Assembly (NCBI GenBank): GCA_963770295.1
Contig: CAVYPA010000010.1
Coordinates: forward strand, 372,001 to 436,000
Length of the DNA stretch: 64,000 nucleotides
Direction of reading: 5' to 3'
Source of the DNA: AWTP1-13 sp963770295
Lineage (GTDB): Bacteria > Pseudomonadota > Alphaproteobacteria > Rhizobiales > Hyphomicrobiaceae
Part shown: positions 17,343 through 26,178 of the stretch, in pieces
Layout of the letters: every line of letters begins with the position of its first letter
Position numbering within the stretch: the stretch's first letter is position 1
Position numbers and translations under genes: made by a program
Notes under the pieces: generated by a model
The model's input: the letters and a program-made list of their open reading frames with translations, nothing else
Told to the model about the DNA's origin: nothing
Database searches by the model: none

Positions 17343-18854
17343 TCAATCGGCCTCTTGGAACACCTCTTCCCGGCCCTTGCGGATCGCCGGCAGGACGGCG
17401 AGCACGATCGTGATGACGGCGAGCAGCAACAGTCCCGCGCTCAAGGGTCGATCGATGAAGGTCATGAAACTGCCGCGTGAAATCACCAAGGCCTGGCGCA
17501 GCTTTTCCTCCATCAACCGGCCGAGCACGAAACCGAGCAAGAGGGGAGCGGGCTCGAACCCGAACTTGACAACGGCGTAGCCAAACAGGCCGAAGCCCGC
17601 CGTCATCAGTACCTCCACGGGCGAGTTGTTGATGGAATAGATGCCGATGCAGCACATCAGAATGATCGCCGGAAACATCAGACGATACGGCACCTTCAAG
17701 AACCGCACCCAGAGCCCGATCAGAGGCAAATTGATGACGAGCAGCATCAAGTTGCCGATCCACATGGAGGTGATCATGCCCCAGAACAGGTTGGGTTGCT
17801 TGGTCATGATCTGCGGGCCTGGCACGATACCGTGGATGGTCATGGCGCCGACCATCAAGGCCATCACTGCGTTCGGCGGAATGCCGAGCGCAAGCAAGGG
17901 TATGAATGCGGTCTGTGCGCCGGCATTGTTGGCCAATTCCGGACCCGCCACGCCTTCGATCGCCCCGCGCCCGAAGCGCGTCGGATCGTCAGCCAGCTTC
18001 TTTTCGATGGTATAGGACGCAAATGGACCCAAAACGGCGCCGTTTCCGGGCAGGAGGCCCAGGATGGATCCGATCAGGGTGCCGCGTGCAATCGGCCCCG
18101 CCGATTGTGCGAAATCCTTCCGATTAGGGAGCAGATTACCGATTGCGCCGCGCACCACGTCGCGCGCCTGCGTGATCTCGAGGTTGCGCAGAATTTCGGC
18201 GAAGCCGAACAGGCCCATGGCGAGGACGGCCACGTCGAGGCCATCGGAGATTTCGGTCCAGCCGAAGGTCAAGCGTTCCTCGCCGCTCTCCAGGTCCGTA
18301 CCCACGGTCGAGAGCAAGATGCCGACCAGAATGATGGCGATCGCCTTCGGCACCGAGCCGCGCGCGAGCACCACGGCAAACATCAAGCCCAGGACCATGA
18401 GCGCGAAGTAGTCGGCAGGCCCGAACAAAAGCGCCATCGACGTGAGCGGCGCGGCCAGGGCCGCGATGATGACGGTGGCCACGCAGCCAGCGATAAAAGA
18501 GCCGATCGCGGCGATGCCAAGCGCCACCCCGGCGCGTCCCTGCTTGGCCATCTGGTGGCCGTCGAGTGTCGTCACGACGGAGGTTGCTTCGCCGGGGATG
18601 TTGACCAGGATTGCCGTGGTGGAGCCACCATACTGCGCCCCGTAATAAATGCCGGCGAGCATAATGAGCGCCCCGACCGGATCGATACCGAAGGTGATCG
18701 GCAACAGCATGGTGATCGTTGCAATCGGCCCGACCCCGGGCAGCACACCGATCAAGGTGCCGATCAAGCAACCAAGGAAACAAAGCCAGAGGTTCTTCAG
18801 GGTGAGCGCGACGCCGAGGCCGAGCGCCAAATTGGATATCAGATCGAATGTCAC
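17343..18854 (-). CDS. tctA: Tripartite tricarboxylate transporter, large permease subunit
   Basis: Protein of 503 residues with about ten to twelve hydrophobic helices, as expected for TctA. With TctB and a periplasmic TctC it imports di- or tricarboxylates. The family motifs VLPGVGPIATITMLLPITFG near the N terminus and YGGSTTAILVNIPGEATSVV are intact, as is GLLPGNGAVLGPFASY in the second half. The start is GTG 18854, whose GTGA overlaps the tctB stop at 18851-18853, indicating translational coupling. No tctC-like binding protein is encoded beside it, so the substrate-binding component must be elsewhere. Confidence 0.95.
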   Translation of the reverse strand: MTFDLISNLALGLGVALTLKNLWLCFLGCLIGTLIGVLPGVGPIATITMLLPITFGIDPVGALIMLAGIYYGAQYGGSTTAILVNIPGEATSVVTTLDGHQMAKQGRAGVALGIAAIGSFIAGCVATVIIAALAAPLTSMALLFGPADYFALMVLGLMFAVVLARGSVPKAIAIILVGILLSTVGTDLESGEERLTFGWTEISDGLDVAVLAMGLFGFAEILRNLEITQARDVVRGAIGNLLPNRKDFAQSAGPIARGTLIGSILGLLPGNGAVLGPFASYTIEKKLADDPTRFGRGAIEGVAGPELANNAGAQTAFIPLLALGIPPNAVMALMVGAMTIHGIVPGPQIMTKQPNLFWGMITSMWIGNLMLLVINLPLIGLWVRFLKVPYRLMFPAIILMCCIGIYSINNSPVEVLMTAGFGLFGYAVVKFGFEPAPLLLGFVLGRLMEEKLRQALVISRGSFMTFIDRPLSAGLLLLAVITIVLAVLPAIRKGREEVFQEAD

Positions 18855-19431
18855 GTCGGGTCCTTCAACGCGTGAGGGCGCCCCTCAGCGCCGCGAAAAA
18901 GCCCGCGATCACTTCCTTGGCGCCGGCGTAGGCGTGCGACAGTGAACTGGGAATGAGGCGCGAGGGGATCAAAAGGAATGGGCAGGTTGAGGAGCTCCTG
19001 AACAGCGTGCCCGAAAGCGGGTCAGCCCCACGGCAAAGATGGCAATCTCCGTGGGTCTTGTTTCGTCGGAGCCCAGCGAGGACATGACCACGGCCAGGGG
19101 CCCGGCGACAACGAGGCCGCCCCAGCGGATGGTCAGGGCGAATACGACCACGGCGCCGAGGACGAACAATGGGCCACGAATGGCCCAGCGCTCGAGGGCC
19201 GGGCCGTCGCCGAAAAGGGCTTGCACGGATCGGCCGGGAATTCCCAAAAGCCGCGACGCGGAACGCCAGCGTCTTGGGCAGCAGCCCAGAGCCGATGCCG
19301 GACGGGATGCCGGAAGCCGGACGGTCGTAGCCGCCAATGTAGCCGAGGGCGGCGATGGCCAGCAAAAATAGGCCACCGGCAATGTCAATGGCTGACCGTA
19401 CCGACGCCCGCCGATTGGGGGATTGTGACAT
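18851..19431 (-). CDS. tctB: Tripartite tricarboxylate transporter, small membrane subunit, two frameshifts
   Basis: The family's four-helix pattern is spread over three frames. MSQSPNRRASVRSAIDIAGG to TLAFRVAA begins at ATG 19431. The middle, LLGIPGRSVQALFGDG to FALTIRWGGLVVAGPLAV and FAVGLT, is in the next frame. The end, HAVQELLNLPIPFDPL onward to TGA at 18851, is in the third. One extra base in the CCCAAAAG region near 19243-19256 and one in the GGG at 19019-19021 would explain both breaks. Repaired, the protein has 192 residues. TctB is the small partner of TctA. The long 657-residue open frame covering this region is a shadow. Confidence 0.75.
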
Positions 19432-19574
19432 GTTCCTTCCCTGCTTCCTTCCCCGGCCGTAGCCCCTCGGCCCAGGGTATTTTGCCTTAGGCTGGACCCT
19501 AGCGTTCCCCTGCAGGTCCGTCCACCGCCAGCGCCTGCGACGTTTGCGGGCTTTGGCTGGTGCCTTGCCGCCCG

Positions 19575-22500
19575 TCAGGCGTCGGAGTGCATGGCATCGC
19601 GCAGAACACGCGCGACGTGCAGCGCCACGCGGCCGGTACCGTCGCGGATTTGATGCCGACAGGAGAAGCCATCGGCGGCGATGAGAGCTTGCGGGGGGGC
19701 CTTGCGCAGGGCTGGCAGCAAGGAAAGCTCCGCCATTGCCAGGGAAACATCGTGGGTTTCGGCGGCATAACCGAAGGCGCCGGCCATGCCGCAGCAGCTG
19801 GAGGTCACCGTTTCGACTTTCAGTCCGTGCACCAGCGCCAGCGTCTGTTGCACGGCAGCCATGACGCCGAATGCCTTTTGATGACAGTGCCCATGGAGGA
19901 GGAGCGTGCCCTCGCGGACGCCGATGGGGGCGGGAATGCGAGCGGCTTCGGCTTCGCGCGCCAGGAACTCCTCCAACAGGAGCGCATGGGAGGCGAGCCG
20001 CGCGGTCTCGGCCCCTGGCAGGAGCGACACGAACTCGTCGCGCAGCGTCAGCAGGCAGGCCGGCTCCAGACCCACAATCGCGATGCCGCGGTCGATCAGC
20101 GGCGCGGCGGCCGCAAGCACGCGCTGGGCCTCCGCGCGAGCTTCCTCGACCAGACCCGCGGACAAGAAGGTCCGACCGCAGCACAGGGGGCGTGCCGGTC
20201 GAGGCCGCGACGCCCCGCCGCCGCCCTCGCCGCCCAAAAGCCGGACGCGATAGCCAAGCCGGCGCAGCACCTCGACGCTGGCATTGAGGTTCTCGGGCTC
20301 GAAATAGGTGTTGAAGGTGTCGGCGAACAGGGCGACGTCGCGGACCCCACCCGCCGCTGCGCTTGCTGCGCGCTCGTCGGGCGATGCGTCGTGCCCTAAG
20401 CGAAACGGTCGAGGCTGCCAGCGCGGCGGGGGGCGTTTCGAGGAGAAGCCGGTCAGGCCTTCGATCAGCCGGGCCGCGCCCGGAATGGCGATGCTGGCAT
20501 TGAGCAGGTGAGCCAAACGCGCCGCGTGGGGCGCGTAACGCGGCAGGTAGGCGATTAGGCGATCGTGCAGAGTGAGGCGGCGCTGCTTGTTGGCGGCCGC
20601 CAGCACCTCGATCTTCATCTTTGCCATGTCGACGCCGGTTGGACATTCCCGCCTGCAGCCCTTGCAGGAGACGCACAACTTCATCGTTTCCAGCATCTCT
20701 TGTGAGGCGATCGCGTCCGGGCCGAGTTGACCAGAGATGGCGAGCCGCAGCGCGTTCGCCCGACCGCGCGTCACGTCGCGCTCGTTGCCGGTGACGCGAA
20801 ATGAAGGGCACATCACGTCGGAGACGAGCTTGCGGCACTCGCCATTATTGTTGCACATCTCAACCGCGCCCTGGAACCCGCCGCCGGCACCGGGATAGGC
20901 CGACCAGTCGAATACCGGTGTGAGCGCCGCGACGCGGTAGGCGGGTTTGAAGCGGAACAGTCCACGGTCATCCATGCGCGGGGAACGCACGATCTTGCCG
21001 GGGTTCATGAGGCCATTGGGGTCGAAGCGGTCCTTCACCTCTTCGAACAGGCGCACCGTGTGCGCTCCATACATGCTCGCGTGAAATTCCGAGCGCACCA
21101 GGCCGTCGCCATGCTCGCCCGAGTGCGAGCCCTTGTATTCCTTGACCATGGCGAAGGCCGCCTCGGCGATCGCGCGCATGGTCGCGGCGTCCTTCTCCAG
21201 CTTCAGATTGAGCACTGGGCGCACGTGCAGGCAGCCGACCGAGGCGTGCGCGTACCAGGTGCCGCGCGTGCCGTGCGTCTCGAAGATGGCGGTAAGCCGT
21301 TCCGTGTAGTCGGCGAGATGTTCGAGGGGCACGGCGCAGTCCTCAATAAATGAGACAGGTTTACCCTCGCTCTTCATCGACATCATGATGTTGAGCCCCG
21401 AAGCGCGCACGTCCCACACCGCCTTCTGCCCGGTGGCATCGGTTACCTTGACGACGCTGTTGGGATGACCGAGATCCGCCAACAGCTCATCCAGTCGGTG
21501 CAACCGGCGCAGATTTTCGGCCTGCTCGTCCTCGGCGAACTCGACCAGCAGCAGCGCATCGGGCCGGCCGCGCACGTAGGTCTCCATCACCGGCCGAAAC
21601 ATGGCGATATCGCGCGCGAGTTCGATCAGAGTGCGGTCCACCACCTCCACGGCCACCGGGTTGAGCTTGACGATATGCTGGGGTGCCTCCATGGCCTTGC
21701 GGAAGCTGCCGAAGTGGCAGATGCCCAGCGCCTTGTTTTTCGGCAGCGGCGACAACTTCAGTTCAATGCGCCGTGAGACGGCGAGCGTGCCCTCCGAGCC
21801 GCACAGGAGGGTCGCGAGATTGACCGGCCCAGGCCCCGGCTGCAAGGCATCGATCAGGTAGCCGCCAACGCGTCGCGTCACCTCAGGAAAGGCTTGCGCG
21901 ATATGCGCCGCCTCCCGGCGGCCGAGGGCGAGCATGTCGCGCACAAGGCTGAGGGCGGCGGGATCGTCGCCCGCGTCGGGCCCCGGCGCGGCGGCTATGG
22001 TCGCCGGGTTCGAGGTAAGGCCGCCAACCGGTCCGAGCGGCGCCAGGTTGCGTCCGACCTCGCCGAAGGTGAGCTCGCTGCCGTCGGCCAGGACGGCGGC
22101 GATGGATATGACGTTGTCGCGCATGATGCCATAGCGGATCGAGCGCGTGCCGCACGAGTTATTGCCCGTCATTCCGCCGATCGTGGCACGGCTGGCGGTC
22201 GAAACGTCGACGGGAAACCAAAGCCCGGTCGCGCTCAGTTGGCGGTTGAGATCTTCCAGCACGATGCCCGGTTCGACCACGCAGGTACGGGCGGCGGGAT
22301 CGACGCTAATGAGCCTTTTCAGGTACTTGCTGAAGTCCATGACCAGGGCGCGGCCAACCGTCTGTCCCGATTGGGAGGTGCCACCGCCGCGCGGCAACAG
22401 GGGCACACCCTCCTCGCGCGCCGCTGCCATGGCAACACGCACATCTGTGTCCGTTTTGGGCACGATCACGCCGACCGGTTCGATTTGATAGTGCGAGGCG

Positions 22501-22613
22501 TCTGTGGCATAGCGCCCGCGTGAGAAGCGATCGAACAACACTTCGCCCTCAAGGTCGCGCGCGAGCCGCGCGGCGAGGCGGTGTGAGGTCGCAGCCGTGC
22601 TGGTTATGGGCAT
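19575..22613 (-). CDS. FAD-linked oxidase / Fe-S oxidoreductase fusion (D-2-hydroxyacid dehydrogenase type)
   Basis: Protein of 1012 residues. Residues about 30-260 form a PCMH-type FAD-binding domain (LPRGGGTSQSGQTVGRALV, TIGGMTGNNSCGTRSIRYG). Residues 260-540 are the FAD-oxidase C-terminal domain (HSGEHGDGLVRSEF). A ferredoxin-like segment follows with C647-x2-C650-x2-C653-x3-C657-P, and a C-terminal cysteine-rich domain has GHCHQKAF and SSCCGMAGAFGY. This YdiJ-like layout is known for oxidation of D-lactate, D-2-hydroxyglutarate or glycolate with electrons passing to the membrane. Divergence from the glyoxylate aminotransferase gene makes a 2-hydroxyacid feeding glyoxylate attractive, but that is inference. 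ATG 22613 is preferred to GTG 22646. Confidence 0.92.
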   Translation of the reverse strand: MPITSTAATSHRLAARLARDLEGEVLFDRFSRGRYATDASHYQIEPVGVIVPKTDTDVRVAMAAAREEGVPLLPRGGGTSQSGQTVGRALVMDFSKYLKRLISVDPAARTCVVEPGIVLEDLNRQLSATGLWFPVDVSTASRATIGGMTGNNSCGTRSIRYGIMRDNVISIAAVLADGSELTFGEVGRNLAPLGPVGGLTSNPATIAAAPGPDAGDDPAALSLVRDMLALGRREAAHIAQAFPEVTRRVGGYLIDALQPGPGPVNLATLLCGSEGTLAVSRRIELKLSPLPKNKALGICHFGSFRKAMEAPQHIVKLNPVAVEVVDRTLIELARDIAMFRPVMETYVRGRPDALLLVEFAEDEQAENLRRLHRLDELLADLGHPNSVVKVTDATGQKAVWDVRASGLNIMMSMKSEGKPVSFIEDCAVPLEHLADYTERLTAIFETHGTRGTWYAHASVGCLHVRPVLNLKLEKDAATMRAIAEAAFAMVKEYKGSHSGEHGDGLVRSEFHASMYGAHTVRLFEEVKDRFDPNGLMNPGKIVRSPRMDDRGLFRFKPAYRVAALTPVFDWSAYPGAGGGFQGAVEMCNNNGECRKLVSDVMCPSFRVTGNERDVTRGRANALRLAISGQLGPDAIASQEMLETMKLCVSCKGCRRECPTGVDMAKMKIEVLAAANKQRRLTLHDRLIAYLPRYAPHAARLAHLLNASIAIPGAARLIEGLTGFSSKRPPPRWQPRPFRLGHDASPDERAASAAAGGVRDVALFADTFNTYFEPENLNASVEVLRRLGYRVRLLGGEGGGGASRPRPARPLCCGRTFLSAGLVEEARAEAQRVLAAAAPLIDRGIAIVGLEPACLLTLRDEFVSLLPGAETARLASHALLLEEFLAREAEAARIPAPIGVREGTLLLHGHCHQKAFGVMAAVQQTLALVHGLKVETVTSSCCGMAGAFGYAAETHDVSLAMAELSLLPALRKAPPQALIAADGFSCRHQIRDGTGRVALHVARVLRDAMHSDA

Positions 22614-22961
22614 GGCGCGGTAATGCCCGTCCGCGCCGCGGGGCACAAGTGCTATTAGACGGCGAGCACCTGCAGCACCCGAGCGAGCCTGAGCCTATGA
22701 GCGGGCAGGGCAGGCTCGTCCCGTCTAGCAAAAACCGCAAGGGTGAGGCCGCATGGCGTCGGGGTCGACCACCCCGCAGCAGTGAGGTCTCACCGCGCAA
22801 GCCCCCCGTTGGCTTCCCCGAGGTGAGCTTTGTTGGCGGTTGCGGCCTCCCACCCGACCGTGGCGCTGCCGCCTGGCTGCGGAGGGCGCGGCCGATGGGT
22901 TGGCAGCGCGGCGTAGGCCTGCTTTAAGCTAGGGCGCGTCACTGCTATTGGAGAGAACCGC
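22614..22961. other. Divergent intergenic region between two glyoxylate-related genes
   Basis: About 350 bp with no coding frame I can support. It must hold the promoters of the FAD/Fe-S oxidoreductase (minus) and the aminotransferase (plus). I see a Shine-Dalgarno-like TTGGAGAG before ATG 22962, but no convincing -35/-10 pair and no clear operator palindrome. Confidence 0.5.
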
Positions 22962-24155
22962 ATGTCGAATGCGCCGCGCCGGGCCGGCCGTCATTTTCTG
23001 CAGATTCCGGGGCCGACACCGGTACCGGATCGCATCCTGCGCGCCATGGACATGCCCGTGATTGATCATCGCGGGCCCGAATTTAGGGCGCTGGGCCTGC
23101 GGGTTCTGGCCGGCATCAAGTCGGTCTTCAAGACCTCCGAGCATGTCTTCATCTATCCATGCTCCGGCACCGGTGCCTGGGAGGCCGCGCTCGTCAATAC
23201 GCTCTCCCCCGGCGACAGGGTCTTGATGTACGAAACCGGCCATTTCGCCAGCCTCTGGCATAAGCTCGCCTTGAAGCTTGCACTGCAACCGGAGTTGATC
23301 GCTTCCGACTGGCGCAGCGGTGTCGATGCCGACGCCATCGAGACGCACCTGCGCGAGGACAAGGCGCACACGATCAAGGCCGTATGCGTGGTCCACAACG
23401 AGACTTCCACGGGGGCCACCTCGCGCATCGATGAGGTGCGCAAGGCTATCGATGCCGCAAAACATCCGGCCCTCTTCATGGTCGACACGATCTCGTCCCT
23501 CGCCTCAATCGACTATCGCCACGACGCCTGGGGCGTGGACGTCACCGTCGGCGGTTCGCAGAAGGGGCTGATGCTGCCTCCAGGCCTTGGCTTCAACGCC
23601 GTGAGCCAAAAGGCTCTGGCCACGGCCCGCGCGGCGAAGCAGCCAAAGTCTTACTTCGCCTGGGAGGAGATGCTGCCCGCCAACAAGGAGGGTTTCTTTC
23701 CGTACACGCCGGCGACGAACTTGCTCTACGGCCTGGCCGAGGCCATCGATATGCTGCACGAGGAGGGGCTCGAGCGCGTGTTTGCGCGTCACGACCGCCA
23801 TGCGGAGGCTACGCGCCGCGCGGTCAAGGCCTGGGGCCTCGAGATTTTGTGCAAAGACCCCAGGTATTATTCCTCGAGCCTGACGGCGGTGCTGTTGGCC
23901 CCGGACCAGGACGCCGACGCCTTGCGCAGGGTCGCGCTCGAGGCCTTCGATATTTCGCTTGGCACCGGTCTTAGCAAATTGGCAAAGAAGGTGTTTCGCA
24001 TCGGGCATCTGGGCGATACCAACGATTTGACCATGCTGGGAGCGCTCGCCGGCGTGGAAATGGGACTTGCCCTTGCCAAAATACCGCACGCGCCGGGCGG
24101 GGTGCGGGTGGCGATGGACTATTTCGCCGAGGTTGCCAAGGCCGGGCGCGCATAA
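22962..24155 (+). CDS. Serine-glyoxylate / alanine-glyoxylate aminotransferase family protein
   Basis: Protein of 397 residues of PLP fold type I, class V. It transfers an amino group from serine or alanine to glyoxylate. The N-terminal HFLQIPGPTPVPDRI and YPCSGTGAWEAAL (phosphate-binding loop) are typical. D of FMVDTISSLAS contacts the pyridine nitrogen. The PLP lysine is K201 in GGSQKGLMLPPG. The C-terminal RIGHLGDTNDLTMLGAL is also family-typical and points to serine-glyoxylate aminotransferase as in the serine cycle. No other serine-cycle gene is adjacent. It is followed after about 90 bp by a crotonase-family gene. Confidence 0.9.
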   Translation: MSNAPRRAGRHFLQIPGPTPVPDRILRAMDMPVIDHRGPEFRALGLRVLAGIKSVFKTSEHVFIYPCSGTGAWEAALVNTLSPGDRVLMYETGHFASLWHKLALKLALQPELIASDWRSGVDADAIETHLREDKAHTIKAVCVVHNETSTGATSRIDEVRKAIDAAKHPALFMVDTISSLASIDYRHDAWGVDVTVGGSQKGLMLPPGLGFNAVSQKALATARAAKQPKSYFAWEEMLPANKEGFFPYTPATNLLYGLAEAIDMLHEEGLERVFARHDRHAEATRRAVKAWGLEILCKDPRYYSSSLTAVLLAPDQDADALRRVALEAFDISLGTGLSKLAKKVFRIGHLGDTNDLTMLGALAGVEMGLALAKIPHAPGGVRVAMDYFAEVAKAGRA

Positions 24156-24246
24156 GCTCTGCCGTCGCGGCGCGGGCGAGCAGGGGCAAGACGGCAAAAG
24201 CAGCAAGTCAACAAGAGCCGCAAGAGACGGAACTAGAAAGGTCGAC

Positions 24247-25038
24247 ATGCAAAATCGGGTTGAGGAGGATCTCCTCTACGAGGTGCGAGATGGGGTTGGA
24301 CTGGTTAGCTTTAATCGCCCCGCCGCACACAACGCCCTCACCTTCGAAATGTATGACCGGCTCGGCGACATCTGCGGTGAAGTCCGGCTTGGCGGAGCCG
24401 TGAAGGCCATCATCATCACCGGCGCCGGCGGCCGCGCCTTTGCGGCGGGGACGGACATTTCCTTGTTCCAGGATTTTTCGACGGCACAACAGGGAGTAGC
24501 CTACGAGGCGCGCATGGAACGCATGTTCGCCAAGCTCGAGAGGTGTCCGGTGCCGACGATCGCGGCCATTGCCGGCATCTGCACGGGCGGGGCGGCCGTG
24601 ATCGCCGCCGCGTGCGACCTCAGGCTTGCCACGCGCCAGCTTAAATATGGTTTCCCGATCGCCCGCACGCTGGCGAATTGCCTGTCGGCGGCCAACATCG
24701 CCCGCGTGGCGGTGCTAACGGGGGTCGGGCGGGCCGTCGATCTGTTGCTGACAACGCGATTGATCGGCGCCGAGGAGGCATTGGCAATCGGGCTCGTCAA
24801 CGAGCTGTTCGATACGCCCGAGGCGATGCTGCAGCGTGCCCGCGCCCTTGCCGCCCAGATCGGTACGCAAGCGCCGCTCACCATGATGGCCGGCAAGGAG
24901 GTCGTGCGCCGGATGCGCGCAAATTTCGGCGCCATCGATGACCGCGACCTGATCGAGCTGTGCTACGGCAGCGCCGACTTCCGCGAGGGACTGCGCGCCT
25001 TTCTCGCCAAGCGCGCACCCACGTTCACGGCACAATAG
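24247..25038 (+). CDS. Crotonase-fold (enoyl-CoA hydratase/isomerase family) protein
   Basis: Protein of 263 residues with the crotonase fold. The first oxyanion-hole segment is GRAFAAGTDIS, and the second is AGICTGGAAVIAAACDLRLA. In classical hydratases the second segment carries a glutamate (GGGCELA) and a further glutamate follows (PEITLG). Here the first position is Ala and the later segment reads KYGFPIARTLANC, so both catalytic glutamates appear to be missing. The protein therefore probably catalyses another CoA-ester reaction (isomerase, hydrolase or lyase). ATG 24247 follows AGAAAGGTCGAC. An in-frame upstream start inside the aminotransferase gene is not supported. Confidence 0.88.
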   Translation: MQNRVEEDLLYEVRDGVGLVSFNRPAAHNALTFEMYDRLGDICGEVRLGGAVKAIIITGAGGRAFAAGTDISLFQDFSTAQQGVAYEARMERMFAKLERCPVPTIAAIAGICTGGAAVIAAACDLRLATRQLKYGFPIARTLANCLSAANIARVAVLTGVGRAVDLLLTTRLIGAEEALAIGLVNELFDTPEAMLQRARALAAQIGTQAPLTMMAGKEVVRRMRANFGAIDDRDLIELCYGSADFREGLRAFLAKRAPTFTAQ

Positions 25039-25103
25039 GCACGGATCGCCACGGTGCTGGCGGCCAATTCCGTGCCGCCCGCGGTCTAAAGCTGGGGTCG
25101 CGC

Positions 25104-26078
25104 TCAGCCCTCGGCCTTCAATCCGAGCAGCCGGGCGGGATTCTTGCGCATCATGGTATCGATGTCGGCGTCGGCAATTCCCTCTTTTTTCATGGCGGCA
25201 ATCGCCGCCTCGATGCCATCGGGATGCACCATGTTGCTGCTCTGTCCGAGGTCGGTGGAGACCAGAACGTGCTCCGCACCAAACTCCTTCAGGGCCTGGG
25301 CCACGTGCTTGGCATTCACCTGCGTCCAGTGCGTGAGGAAGGCGAGCGGCGCATTGGGACCGGCTAGAAACTGCAGGAAACAGATTTCGATCACCGCCCC
25401 CATCTCGGCTACTTGTTTGGCTTGCGCCATGCTGAGGCCGGGAACGTTGGTGAGAGCGTGCGTGATAACGATATTCTTCACGCCGAGCTCACGCGCCTTC
25501 GTCACCACGGCGATAATTTCTTCCGGATGCACGTGACCGGTCGCCAGCACCAGGTTCTCGCGCGCAATGATTTTCAGAATCGCTTCCATCTCCGGCGAGA
25601 CCTGACCGTTCGGTGCGACCGTCAGGCCAACGGCATCGGGTTTGGAGAGCGTCTTGACATGCTTATCGGCTTCGAAGGTCGGCAGCCAGACGACCTTGCC
25701 GCGACTGCCGTAAATGCGGTGCATCCACTCCACGGCATCCGGGTTGATACCACCCACCGCCTTGTTCAGGACGATGCCGCCAAACACTTCGACGCCGGGC
25801 ACGACCTTCATCACTAGCGCCGCCCGGCTTGCCGTTTCGGAGATGTGGTTCTTAAGGACGATACCGCGCATGCCGCGCGCCTTGGCAAGCTGCGCCACAT
25901 CGATGTCGTCCATGTTGCGGCCGAACACATCGGGGTGGGAATGGACGTGCATGTCGATCACGCCTGCGGCAGGGCTGACCTTGGGCGGCGGCGGCGGAAA
26001 GCCTGCTTGCGCACCGGCCTGCTCCGACCCCAGCACGACGCCGGCAAAAACTGCAATCGCAGCGGTAAGTCTTCTCAT
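25104..26078 (-). CDS. Exported DUF6282-like amidohydrolase-fold protein
   Basis: Protein of 324 residues. Residues 1-24 are a signal peptide (MRRLTAAIAVFAGVV up to AGAQA). The mature part begins with a Pro-rich segment and then IDMHVHSHPDVFGR, an HxH metal-binding pattern of the amidohydrolase superfamily. Further candidate ligands are HISETAS, TGHVHPEE, ITHAL and the late STDLGQSSN, where the Asp fits the usual last ligand. I assign it to the DUF6282 type from memory of similar proteins. The substrate is unknown and the location should be periplasmic. ATG 26078 follows GGGAGGAGACG, a strong ribosome binding site. Confidence 0.8.
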   Translation of the reverse strand: MRRLTAAIAVFAGVVLGSEQAGAQAGFPPPPPKVSPAAGVIDMHVHSHPDVFGRNMDDIDVAQLAKARGMRGIVLKNHISETASRAALVMKVVPGVEVFGGIVLNKAVGGINPDAVEWMHRIYGSRGKVVWLPTFEADKHVKTLSKPDAVGLTVAPNGQVSPEMEAILKIIARENLVLATGHVHPEEIIAVVTKARELGVKNIVITHALTNVPGLSMAQAKQVAEMGAVIEICFLQFLAGPNAPLAFLTHWTQVNAKHVAQALKEFGAEHVLVSTDLGQSSNMVHPDGIEAAIAAMKKEGIADADIDTMMRKNPARLLGLKAEG

Positions 26079-26178
26079 CGTCTCCTCCCGTAAAAGCGCG
26101 CGGTTTGCCCGCACGCCGGTTCGAGGGCAGCTTACAGCAGAAGTCAGCCCCGGCGAAGCGGGGCGGGACCAAGGCCGG

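Noticed and set aside
18865..20838. Long minus-strand frame of 657 residues across tctB and the FAD/Fe-S gene
   Set aside because: Arg/Pro/Ala-rich for most of its length; only its end coincides with the first part of tctB. The overlapping FAD/Fe-S oxidoreductase frame carries all conserved motifs.
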